64,000 bases of DNA from NCBI GenBank assembly GCA_963730305.1, contig CAVSRB010000006.1:186001-250000 (forward strand), written 5' to 3'. This document shows positions 18,891-27,885 of this stretch, piece by piece. The notes beneath the pieces were generated by a model. The model ran no database searches and had not been told where the DNA came from. It saw only the letters and a list, made by a program, of their open reading frames with translations. Positions within the stretch are counted from its first letter, which is position 1. Each line of letters starts with the position of its first letter. A program made the position numbers and the translations under genes. The DNA is from CAMYMQ01 sp963730305 (lineage in GTDB: Bacteria; Pseudomonadota; Alphaproteobacteria; Bin65).

Positions 18891-18979
18891 CACTAGTCCA
18901 CCACACCCGGCCGCGCGCCCCGCCATGGGGCTTCGCTTCGCTACGCCCCTCTCCCGGGGCCAGCCCGGGGCGCGCCGTT

Positions 18980-20125
18980 TCACATGCGTTTCGCCACCTC
19001 CTCGATCATCACCTCCGTCGCCCCGGCGCCGATCGAGATCACCCGCGCGTCCCGCGACATCCGTTCGATCGCGCTCTCGCGCATGAAGCCCATGCCGCCG
19101 TGGAGCTGGACGCAGGTGTACATGACCTCGTTGACCAGCTCGCCCATGTAGGCCTTGAGGGCGGAGACCTCCTTGACGCAGTCCTGCCCTTGCGCGTCGA
19201 GCCAGGCGGCGTGGTAGGCGAAGGCGCGGCCGGCCTCGACCTTCATCACCAGGGTGGCGAGCTTGTGGCGGACCACCTGCTTGTCCCACAGCGTGCCGCC
19301 GAAGGCCTTGCTGGTCTTGACGTAGTCGATGGTGATCTCGATCGCCTTGAGGCTCTCGCCGACGGCGGCGCCCGCGGCGACCAGCCGCTCGTTCTGGAAG
19401 TTGTCCATCACGGCGTAGAAGCCCCGGTTCTCCTCGCCGAGCAGGTTCTCCGCCGGGACCTCGCAGTCCTCGAACACCAGCTCGGCGGTGTCCGACGCGC
19501 GCCAGCCGTGCTTGTCGAGCTTCTTGGCGATCTTCAAGCCGGGCGTGCCCTTCTCGACGATGAACATCGAGATGCCGCGCGAGCCCTTGGCCTCGGGGTC
19601 CGTGCGGGCGGCGACGAAATAGACGTCGGCCAGCGCGCCGTTGGTGATGAACATCTTGGAGCCGTTCAAGACCCAGGCGTCGTTGCCCTTGCGGGTGGCC
19701 TTGGTGCGCAGGGCGGCGACGTCGGAGCCGCCGTCGGGCTCGGTCACGGCGATGGCGGTGACCGTCTCGCCGGCGATCACGCCGGGCAGGTACTTGTCCT
19801 TCTGGGCGTCGCTGCCGTAGCGGGCGAGGTGGGGGCTCGCCATCTCGCCGTGGACCATCGGGCCGATGGTGAAGCCGCCGTAGCCGCACTTGGCCAGCTC
19901 CTCCCACAGCGCGACCGAGGCGATCGCGTTCATCGCCGACCCGCCGTAGCGCTCCGGATAGCGGATGCCGAAGAAGCCCAACTCGCCCATGCGGCGGAAC
20001 TTCTCGCGCGGCACCTCGCCGGCCGCCTCCCAGGCGTCGGCCTCGGGCACGACCTCCTCGCGGACGAAGCGGGCGGCGGTGTCCCGGAGCATGCGGTGTT
20101 CGTCGGTGAAGTAGATCGGATCCAC
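18980..20125 (-). CDS. Acyl-CoA dehydrogenase
   Basis: An FAD-dependent enzyme oxidising an acyl-CoA at C2-C3. The start is a GTG at 20125 with GGGAGG eight bases upstream, giving 381 residues that begin (M)DPIYFTDEHRMLRDTAARF, as in the family; an ATG at 20164 has no such site. Seen: LGFFGIRYPERYGGS, VTEPDGGSDVAAL, KMFITNGALAD, and QLHGGMGFMRESAIERMSRD. The usual EGT near the end is AGA here (SIGAGATEVM), so the catalytic Glu may lie elsewhere, as in isovaleryl-CoA dehydrogenase-type members. Substrate unknown. It is transcribed away from the FHA operon. Confidence 0.88.
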   Translation of the reverse strand: MDPIYFTDEHRMLRDTAARFVREEVVPEADAWEAAGEVPREKFRRMGELGFFGIRYPERYGGSAMNAIASVALWEELAKCGYGGFTIGPMVHGEMASPHLARYGSDAQKDKYLPGVIAGETVTAIAVTEPDGGSDVAALRTKATRKGNDAWVLNGSKMFITNGALADVYFVAARTDPEAKGSRGISMFIVEKGTPGLKIAKKLDKHGWRASDTAELVFEDCEVPAENLLGEENRGFYAVMDNFQNERLVAAGAAVGESLKAIEITIDYVKTSKAFGGTLWDKQVVRHKLATLVMKVEAGRAFAYHAAWLDAQGQDCVKEVSALKAYMGELVNEVMYTCVQLHGGMGFMRESAIERMSRDARVISIGAGATEVMIEEVAKRM

Positions 20126-20354
20126 GTGTCGTGCCTCCCGGATCGGCGTTGTCTTTCGGCGCATTCTTGTTGTCGCGCCATCATGGGAGCGCGCCGGACG
20201 GCGATCAAGCGGCGCAAGCGTTGCTTCCGCCCCGCCGCCGCGGGTATCCTTAAGGAATCGGTCCGGCCGTCAGCGCGGGGCCGGTGGGGGCGGTGCGGGC
20301 GAATTCGGCCCGGCGGCCCCGTATTAGCAATCGGGCGTAACGGCCGGACGGAAC

Positions 20355-22260
20355 ATGTTCAAGGCGCTCTTCGGCAAGTCGGACGACGTTCTCGAACGAT
20401 ATCAGATGTCGGGCGAACAGACCGGCGTCTACACCCTCGCGCTCAACGGCGTCGACGACCCGTTCGACGCCGACCCGCTGTGGGACCGCAAATACGGCGG
20501 CGTCTCGGAGATCTTCGAGGAGACCTCGGAGGACAAGGACTTCCGCCTGCAGGCGGCGCTCGACGGCTGCCGCGACATGAAGTTCGTGCGCGACGACGCC
20601 GGCCGCTTCCGCGAGGTCACGCCGGTGTTCACCGACATCGTCGTGTGGGTGCCCCAGGCCAAGTGGCGCGCCAACTCGCAGCGCGGCGGCCGGCGCATCG
20701 AGGCGCTGGCGACCAACCTCGCCAAGCTCCACCACCGCTCGTTCCGCCGCTCGCTGCCCGAGCACCGCCAGCCGGTCTACACCGTGATGCCCGACCCCGA
20801 GATGGAGGACGACGGCGTCGCCTTCCAGTTCGGCTTCGGCGTGTTCGTCCCCAACGAGACCGACCACCTGGTCGGCGAGATTCGCCTGCGCCGCAAGGCC
20901 GACGCCGATCCGGTCGAGATCGCGAAATGGTCGTTCTGGTCGGGCGGCCACGAGACGACGCGGCCGGTCGGCATCTACGAGGGGCAGGGCGCGCTGCTGC
21001 TGACCCCCGACCGCACCGGGCCGGTGCGCGCGCCGATCTGGTTCGCCGGCAAGCAGGGCAACGTGTCGATCAACCTCGGCGCGGCCGAGAGCGAGCGCGT
21101 CTACGCCAGCGACGCCGAGATCACCGTCGTCGAGGCGGCCACGCCGAAGACCGACGAGGACCCGTTCCAGTGGGTGCTCAAGGATTCGCGGGTCGAGGAC
21201 GAGGCCGAGAGCACGCTGGTCGTCGAGGTCAAGTTCCTGGAGGAGCCCAAGACCGAGCGGGTCGAGGAGCCGGTGGTCGAGCCGGAGCCGGCGCCCGCGC
21301 CGCCGGTGATCAAGCCCGCCCCGGCGCCGGCCGGCGACGCGCCGGCGACCGCGCCGCGCCCCGTGCCCGCCGATCCGATGACCAAGGCGCCGGCGACGGC
21401 GCGGGCGGAGGCGCCTGCGGCGCACGGGCCCAAGTCCGGTCTCGACCGCTTCTTCGCCGCCAACGAACGCACCACGCCCGGCAATTCGACGCCGCTGTCG
21501 ACCCGCTTCTCGCTCAAGCTGTCGGGCTGCGCGCTGCTGCGCATCGACGGCGACCGGCGGCTGCCCGGGCCTCGAGGAGTGGGTGATCTGGTTCGACCGC
21601 TACGGCCAGCCGATCCGCGCCGGCGCCCGCCGCGCCGATACCGGCCACGCCCTCGCGCTCGCCGCCACGGCCCATTCGAAGGACCTGTTCTACCGCCTGC
21701 CGGGCGAGGACAGCTTCAAGGCGGTCAAGGTGATCCCGTGCTCGCTGGTCACCGAGGACGGCGGCTATCTCGACCTGATCCCGTCGCCGGCGCCGGCCGT
21801 CTATCACGGCCTGCTCCAGCTCCGGCCCGAGAGCTCGTTCCCGCTCAGCCCCCAGCCGCTGCTGCTCGGGCGCAGCGATTCGGGCGGCGCGGCCCAGCAG
21901 CCCGACCTGCCGATGGAGCTGCTCGACCATCCCGACAGCCTGCGCTGGGCCGACGGCAGCGGCCCCAAGGGCGCCAAGCTCAACTCGCTCAACCTGTCGC
22001 GGCGCCACGTCCAGCTCCGGCTGGTCGGCGGCAAGCTCGAGGTCGGGGTGTCCGAGGGGCGCATGCCGGTCTATGTTCTCGACACCGAATACAAGCTGAT
22101 GAAGACGCTCGCGCCGGGCGAGGCGGGAACGGTCATGATGGAGCCGGACGAATATTTCATCGTCGGCTCCTATCTGTTGCGGTTCCATCAGGAGCGGCAT
22201 CAGACGATGTTGTCGAGCGACGCAACCATGTTGCGGCGCAATCCTGCACCTGCCGCGTAG
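20355..22260 (+). CDS. FHA-domain protein of a PBP-SEDS operon (frameshifted)
   Basis: About 634 residues once one surplus base near 21567 is removed. The N-terminal ~290 residues (MFKALFGKSDDVLERYQMSG...) match no family I recognise. A Pro/Ala/Glu-rich linker follows (about 290-360), then an unassigned domain (375-480), then a forkhead-associated domain (about 490-590) with the signature LLLGRSDSG and NLSRRHVQL (the G-R and S-x-x-H pair that binds phosphothreonine in FHA domains). No signal peptide or membrane helix was seen, so it is probably cytoplasmic. The transpeptidase gene starts 62 bases later, suggesting the FHA protein senses a phosphorylation state and acts on the membrane pair. 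Confidence 0.7.
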
Positions 22261-22322
22261 CATTGAGCCCCACCGCCGGCGGCGACGGATAAGCCGGCTG
22301 TCGATCTCGACGGAGACGGGAC

Positions 22323-25232
22323 ATGGCGAAATCGAAAGGTCTGCGCTGGGCGCTGGGCGTCCTCAAGGTGACGCTGATCGGCACCGCGGTGATCCTGGTG
22401 TCGGCGGGCATCGCCTATCGCCTGACCGGCCTGCAGAAGTCGGCGCTGGCGTCGGGTACCGACGTGTCCCAGCGCCGCGGCATCGAGGACCGCGCCCTGT
22501 TCTTCGACCTGCTCGCCGGCGGCGTGCTGATGCGCCGGACCGACGGCGGCATCCGCATGAAGCCGTCGGACTACATCCTGATCCAGCGCGCCGAGGGCGA
22601 CGAGGCCGACAAGGGCAAAGACAAGGGCAAGGTCGACCGCGAGACCCAGGCGCGGCTGATCAACCAGCTCTATCACCAGAGCGTCGGCACCATCATCCGC
22701 CAGCAGGTCCGGCTGTGGAACGAGAGCCGCCGCATCGCCGGCATCCGCGACGACCGTCCCCAGAGCGACGAAGAGCGCAAGATCGACAAGTGGCGGGCCT
22801 ACAGCCCCAGCGGCCACCCGCTGGCGACCGCGTCGCTGGTGCCGGAATCCTTCGGCTTCATCCACGGCGACAAGATCTCGGTCGGCTTCTCGCGCTGGCA
22901 GACGGTGTCGAGCCAGACCGACCGGGTGACGTTCCGCTCGCGGATCAAGGTCTCCAGTCCGCGCACGATCGAGATCCAGGTCGTCGGCGAGCCGGTCAAG
23001 GGCACGCTGCCGCCGGGCGCCAAGGTCGAGCGGCGCGAGGACAAGGAATACGAGCGCAAGCTGCTGTGGCCGTGCCGGATCGCGACCCGGGCCGCGGTCG
23101 TCCGCGTCCCGGTGCGGCCGAGCCGGCGCGGCCAGCTCGTCTCGATCACGGTCGCCCCGGCGGTCAACTGCGCGCCGCGCATCTACGGGCTGGCGATCAG
23201 CATGGCGCCCGACGACCGCAAGGCGGCGATCGCGGCGACGAAGAAGTACCAACGCGACCACCGGCGGTGGACCCGGCGCAAGCGCGGCGACGAGCCCCGG
23301 CCGCCGGAGATCAAGTGGGTCTATCACTGGCGGCCGGTGAAGCGTTCGGTCAAGACCGAGACCCGCTTCACCATCAAGACCGCCGACGGCGTCTACCTGA
23401 CCGATCCTTCCGGCAAGAAGGAGCCGACCGACGCGGCCTACAAGCTCGGCCTGGTCAACCTGGTCGGGTTCGGGCCGACCGACGCCAACAGCCTGATGGG
23501 GATGCTCAGCAAGAGCCGGATCCCGCAGGGGGGCCTCGACGTCACCCTGACCATCGACAGCCGGATCCAGGCCATCGCCCAGTCGACGGTGAACTACTAT
23601 CTCGGCACGGTCTTCCCCAAGATGTCGGGCAACCGCTTCGCGGACCAGCGCAAGAACGCGGTCGTCATCCTCGACGCCGACACCGGCGCCCTGCTGGCGG
23701 TCGCCGGCTGGCCGCTGCCGCCGCGTGACGCGAGCGCCTGGGACTACACCTCCTTCGGGGTCGAGAGGCCGCTGCGCGACCCGATGTCGATCTTCGCCTG
23801 GGAGGTGATCGACCGGCACAACACGCCCGGCTCGACCATGAAGCCGCTGTTGTCGCTGGCGCTGATGCGGGCGCACCGGCCGCGGCTCAACCGGATCATG
23901 CGCGGCCTGTCGCCGGGTGAGCTGCAGGCGGAGACCGGGCTCAACCCGTCGACCGGCACCTACACGATCTCCGAGAAGCAGTCGATCAGCAACTTCGGCA
24001 ACACGCCGCTGGCCCGCTACTTCAATTCCACCTCGCGCAACCTCGCCTGCGCCAAGGCGCCCCAGCCGAAGACGATGCGCGAGGTGTGCACGGACATGAA
24101 CGCGCAGAACTGCAACGCCTTCCAGCTCCAGCACATGCAGACGGTCGGGCACTTCGGCCTCAAGCAGGCGGTCCAGTTCTCGATCAACATGTGGTTCGCG
24201 CGCCTCGCGGTGATGCTCGAGGAGCGCGACATCGAGCTGTTCACCCGCAAGCTGCGCGCCGACGTGAAGGCGAAGCGGGCGCCCAAGCAGCTCAAGAAGC
24301 TTCCCGACACGCGGCTGATGAAGTCGCTGCGACTGGTCGGCATCAACGACGAGAAGCGGATGGACCTGGGCGTCAACGTGCCCAAGCGGCTCGGCCTGTT
24401 CCGCCTCAACACGCCCAACGGCGCCGACATCCTCTATTCCCAGAAGCCGCGCACGCATATCTCGTCGGGCGAGCCGGTCGATACCTGGAACCCGGCGTCG
24501 GTCAAGATCGCCTACACCCACCGCATCGCGCTCAACGGCATCGGCCAGGGCTGGTCGGTGTCGCCGCTGCACATGGCGCGCGGCGCGGCGTCGGTCGCCA
24601 GCAGCCGGCGGATCCAGCCCTTCCTGATCAAGAAGTGGGGCGACTTACTGCTGCCGGTGCCGCCCGCGCCCAAGCTGCCGATCGACCACTCGGTGCTCTC
24701 GGTCCTCCGGCTCGGCATGAAGGCGGTCACCGAGGCGCCGGGATCGACCGCGGTCGGCACCTTCGCGCAGCCGCCGCTGATCGTGAACGGCAAGACCGGC
24801 AAGGAGCTGGCGCCGATGGCGAAGAAGCTCGCCGCGGTTCGCGCCGACCTGAAATGCCGCGCCTACGGCAAGACCGGCACCGCGGACGTCGGCAAGGGGC
24901 TGGGCTACAACTCGGGTTGGTTCATCGGCTGGAAGGACCCGCTCAAGCGGGGCGGCCGCCGTCTCGCCTACGCCTGTATGACCACCCACGTCCTCGGCGG
25001 TTTCCGGTTCGGCGGCACCTCCTGCGGCAGGATCATTCGCGACATCCTCACCTCGGTCGAGCTGCTCCAGGCGTCGGAGACGACGCCGGCGCCGCGGGCG
25101 CAGCCGGGTCCGAAGGCCAGGCCGAACGGCCCGCAGAGCCAGCCGCCGCCGATCGCGCCGCCGCGCGCCCAGCCGGGCCGCGCGCCGGGCTCGGTGCCCA
25201 AGATCGCGCCGCGCATCCAGACGCCGGAATAA
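22323..25232 (+). CDS. Penicillin-binding transpeptidase, class B-like, with large N-terminal region
   Basis: A 969-residue protein with one N-terminal membrane helix (about 11-31). The C-terminal transpeptidase domain has all three motifs: S504-T-M-K507 (NTPGSTMKP), S571-R-N573 and K850-T-G (GKTGTADVG), so it should acylate. LTIDSRIQAIAQSTV and VVILDADTGALLAVAGWP are the classic entry to this domain. The ~450 residues before it are about twice the length of the pedestal in FtsI or PBP2 and unlike them. A Pro-rich tail ends the protein. It is flanked by the FHA gene and the SEDS gene on the same strand, the usual PBP partner of a SEDS glycosyltransferase. Confidence 0.85.
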   Translation: MAKSKGLRWALGVLKVTLIGTAVILVSAGIAYRLTGLQKSALASGTDVSQRRGIEDRALFFDLLAGGVLMRRTDGGIRMKPSDYILIQRAEGDEADKGKDKGKVDRETQARLINQLYHQSVGTIIRQQVRLWNESRRIAGIRDDRPQSDEERKIDKWRAYSPSGHPLATASLVPESFGFIHGDKISVGFSRWQTVSSQTDRVTFRSRIKVSSPRTIEIQVVGEPVKGTLPPGAKVERREDKEYERKLLWPCRIATRAAVVRVPVRPSRRGQLVSITVAPAVNCAPRIYGLAISMAPDDRKAAIAATKKYQRDHRRWTRRKRGDEPRPPEIKWVYHWRPVKRSVKTETRFTIKTADGVYLTDPSGKKEPTDAAYKLGLVNLVGFGPTDANSLMGMLSKSRIPQGGLDVTLTIDSRIQAIAQSTVNYYLGTVFPKMSGNRFADQRKNAVVILDADTGALLAVAGWPLPPRDASAWDYTSFGVERPLRDPMSIFAWEVIDRHNTPGSTMKPLLSLALMRAHRPRLNRIMRGLSPGELQAETGLNPSTGTYTISEKQSISNFGNTPLARYFNSTSRNLACAKAPQPKTMREVCTDMNAQNCNAFQLQHMQTVGHFGLKQAVQFSINMWFARLAVMLEERDIELFTRKLRADVKAKRAPKQLKKLPDTRLMKSLRLVGINDEKRMDLGVNVPKRLGLFRLNTPNGADILYSQKPRTHISSGEPVDTWNPASVKIAYTHRIALNGIGQGWSVSPLHMARGAASVASSRRIQPFLIKKWGDLLLPVPPAPKLPIDHSVLSVLRLGMKAVTEAPGSTAVGTFAQPPLIVNGKTGKELAPMAKKLAAVRADLKCRAYGKTGTADVGKGLGYNSGWFIGWKDPLKRGGRRLAYACMTTHVLGGFRFGGTSCGRIIRDILTSVELLQASETTPAPRAQPGPKARPNGPQSQPPPIAPPRAQPGRAPGSVPKIAPRIQTPE

Positions 25233-25356
25233 GTTCGGGTCCGGGGGGCGAAAGGGTGACCAAAGGGGGCGCGACCACTGGACGCAGACGGCGGCGGCCG
25301 GTAACAAGCGGCATGCCCATGTCCCGTCCCGTCCACTGCCGCGCTGCTGAGCGCCC

Positions 25357-27885
25357 ATGATCGGCCTGGTCCGTTCGATCCTGCCGACCATCCTGGTCTA
25401 CGCTGCGCTGGTCGGGTGGGGCTATGCCAGCTGGCAGGTGCTGCAGCAGGCGCCGAGCGGGAAGCTGACCACCAGCCTGACGATCAATGCCAGCCAGACG
25501 CCGACGGTGCTCGGCGCCCGCGAGCTCGGCCAGCGGGTCTCCTCGCCGCGGTCGGCGGCGCGCCAGCATCTGCTGGTCGCGCGGCGCAACGGCGCCTGGC
25601 TGTTCGGCAACCGCACCAATTCCAAGCGCGTGCTGCTGACGACCGACAAGCTCAGCGAGCGCTACATCCAGCGCTGGGAGATCCGCAAGGGCGACCGGAT
25701 CTCGTTCAACGGCGCCGACATCGTCGTCGACGAGGCCGACAACGACAGGCTGGTGCTGCGCGAGCGCGGGTCGGGCCGCAAGCTGGTCTGGGACGGCGCC
25801 ATGGTCCCGACCGGCGAGCCGGTGCACAAGGTCTGCACCGGGATCATCTCGCGCAACGTCGCCTGGGCGAAGTGGGTCAGCCGCACCTGGTTCGGCACCA
25901 ACAAGCCGGAGGTCGACCTGTTCAGCATCGGCGGCGGGGTCAACTGCTCCAACCGCTGGAAGATGCCGAAGCTGCCACCCCACGCCGCCTACATCACCTG
26001 GCAGGGGGGCAAGTTCTGGGTCGCGCCCGGCGCCCGCGGCACGTCGATGCTGCTGTACCGGGTCGGCCAGGCGCGGGGGACCGCCTTCGTCGACCTGACC
26101 GCGCCGCTCAACGGGCCGTTCGGGCGGGTGCGCAGCCTGATCGCGGGCCAGACCCGCTATCGGGTCCGTGCCAGTGGCGACCGGCTGATCCTCACGCCAA
26201 TCGCCAACCGCGACTTCTTCTATTTCGACGAGCCCGCGCCGCCGGACTACGAGTCGGTGTCGTGGATCGGCGCCGGCCGCTCGGCGGGGGCATGGGTGAC
26301 GGCCAATATCCTGTCGGTCGGCGTTGGCGTGCTGGCGGCGATGGCCCTGGCCGCGGGCGCGGTGTTGCTGTGGTTCAGGCGCAAGGACCGCAGCCTGTGG
26401 AACCTGCTCCACGCGCTCGGCGCAGTGATCCCCGCGGTCACCGGCATCTGGTTGACCCTGTTGCTCGTCCGCAAGGTCGGCGACCCCGACATGTCGCTGG
26501 TCGTGGCGATGGCGTGGCTGTCCTGGTTCTGGGCCAGCTTCATGCTGGTCTGGAGCGGCCGGATGCAGAGCTTCGCCGGCTGGACCTGGCTGGCCGGCAC
26601 CATCCTGGCGGGGATCGGCACGACGGTGTTGTTCCAGCTCGGCGCCGGCGCCGACAACACCCGCTGGCTCGGCTTCTACTACAAGGACGCGGCGATCATA
26701 TCCCTGTTCGGCTGGGCGATCGCGATCCTGTCCGTGGTGCCGGACCGCAACTGGCTCAAGTTCTGGCTGTTCATCTTCAACCGCGAGCGGGTGGTGTTCG
26801 CCGTCGCCGGCGTGCTGATCGCGGCGATGGTGCTGCAGTTCTTCGTCGGCAGCGAGGAGGGCATCGCCGGGCTGCAGCCGGTCGAGCTGGTCAAGACCGT
26901 GTTCGTCATCCTGCTCGGCTTCGTCGGCCTGCACGTCACCGAGACCCGGCGGCGCGAGGCGCGCGCCTACCGCCGCTCGCCGATCCGCTTCCTGATGCCC
27001 TATTTCCGCTTCGCCGCGATCTTCTTCCTGTTCATCGGCGGCATGGTGGTCGGCGTGCGCGACTTCTCGCCGATGGTGATCATGACCGTTGTGCTGACGG
27101 CCTGGCTGTGGAAGCTCGGCGGCTCCCAGGGCGAGTTCTACAAGGGACTGAGCGTCTGGCGCTTCGTCCGGCCCCTGATCCTGCTTGGCGTGGTCGGCTT
27201 CATCGCCGGCATGACCTGGGTCTACCACAACCCGGAAAAGGTGCCCGACGGCTTCCCGCAGAAGGACCGCATCCTGGTCTGGGCCCAGCCGGAGCTGCAC
27301 CCGCACAGCGGCACCCAGGTGCTCGATTCGATGGACCTGGTCGGCCGCGGCGGCTGGCTCGGCGCGAAGCCGTGGTTCGGCCGCAACGACGGGGTGATGA
27401 AGCTCGCCGCCGTGCAGGACGATTTCATCACCGCCTTCCTGATCAACCGCTTCGGCGGCTATGCCGGGCTGGCGATGCTGGCGACGCAACTGTTCTACGT
27501 CCTGCTCCTGTTCACCCTCGGCAAGGTATTGGAACGGCAGTTCGGGGAGGGCGACTTCCGCGAGCAGAACGCCGGCATCGTGCTCGGCTTCACCCTCTAC
27601 GGCCTTGCCTGGATGATGATCGCGCACTGGCTGATCTCGTGGGGCAACACGCTCGGCCTGCTGCCGGTGATGGGCCAGCCGATGACCTGGCTGACCGCGG
27701 GCAACTCGCACCTGATCGCCTTCGCGCTGCTGATCCTGTTCATCGCCCTGGTCAGCGGCTGGATCAGCCTCGGCTACTCGGAGGAGGAGCGGGAGGCCAA
27801 GCGCAAGCGCGGCATGGTTTGGCCGTCGCGCCAGAAGCCCAAGAAGCCCGCTCCCCCGCAGAAGGTCGAACCGCGTCTTGCCTGA
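25357..27885 (+). CDS. SEDS-family (RodA/FtsW/SpoVE-like) protein with extra N-terminal domain
   Basis: The C-terminal ~530 residues of this 842-residue protein form a polytopic membrane domain with SEDS features: GIAGLQPVELVKTVFVILL (compare FQPSEL-K), FSPMVIMTVVL, a DSMDLVGRGGWLGAK loop, QDDFITAFLINRFGGYAG (compare the TDFIF motif) and a C-terminal helix pair. SEDS proteins polymerise glycan strands with a class B PBP. Unlike RodA/FtsW (about 370-420 residues) it has a first membrane helix (7-27), then about 280 residues outside the membrane, with WEIRKGDRISFNG that looks beta-rich. The upstream gene is the candidate PBP partner. The next gene overlaps its end by 8 bases. Confidence 0.8.
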   Translation: MIGLVRSILPTILVYAALVGWGYASWQVLQQAPSGKLTTSLTINASQTPTVLGARELGQRVSSPRSAARQHLLVARRNGAWLFGNRTNSKRVLLTTDKLSERYIQRWEIRKGDRISFNGADIVVDEADNDRLVLRERGSGRKLVWDGAMVPTGEPVHKVCTGIISRNVAWAKWVSRTWFGTNKPEVDLFSIGGGVNCSNRWKMPKLPPHAAYITWQGGKFWVAPGARGTSMLLYRVGQARGTAFVDLTAPLNGPFGRVRSLIAGQTRYRVRASGDRLILTPIANRDFFYFDEPAPPDYESVSWIGAGRSAGAWVTANILSVGVGVLAAMALAAGAVLLWFRRKDRSLWNLLHALGAVIPAVTGIWLTLLLVRKVGDPDMSLVVAMAWLSWFWASFMLVWSGRMQSFAGWTWLAGTILAGIGTTVLFQLGAGADNTRWLGFYYKDAAIISLFGWAIAILSVVPDRNWLKFWLFIFNRERVVFAVAGVLIAAMVLQFFVGSEEGIAGLQPVELVKTVFVILLGFVGLHVTETRRREARAYRRSPIRFLMPYFRFAAIFFLFIGGMVVGVRDFSPMVIMTVVLTAWLWKLGGSQGEFYKGLSVWRFVRPLILLGVVGFIAGMTWVYHNPEKVPDGFPQKDRILVWAQPELHPHSGTQVLDSMDLVGRGGWLGAKPWFGRNDGVMKLAAVQDDFITAFLINRFGGYAGLAMLATQLFYVLLLFTLGKVLERQFGEGDFREQNAGIVLGFTLYGLAWMMIAHWLISWGNTLGLLPVMGQPMTWLTAGNSHLIAFALLILFIALVSGWISLGYSEEEREAKRKRGMVWPSRQKPKKPAPPQKVEPRLA

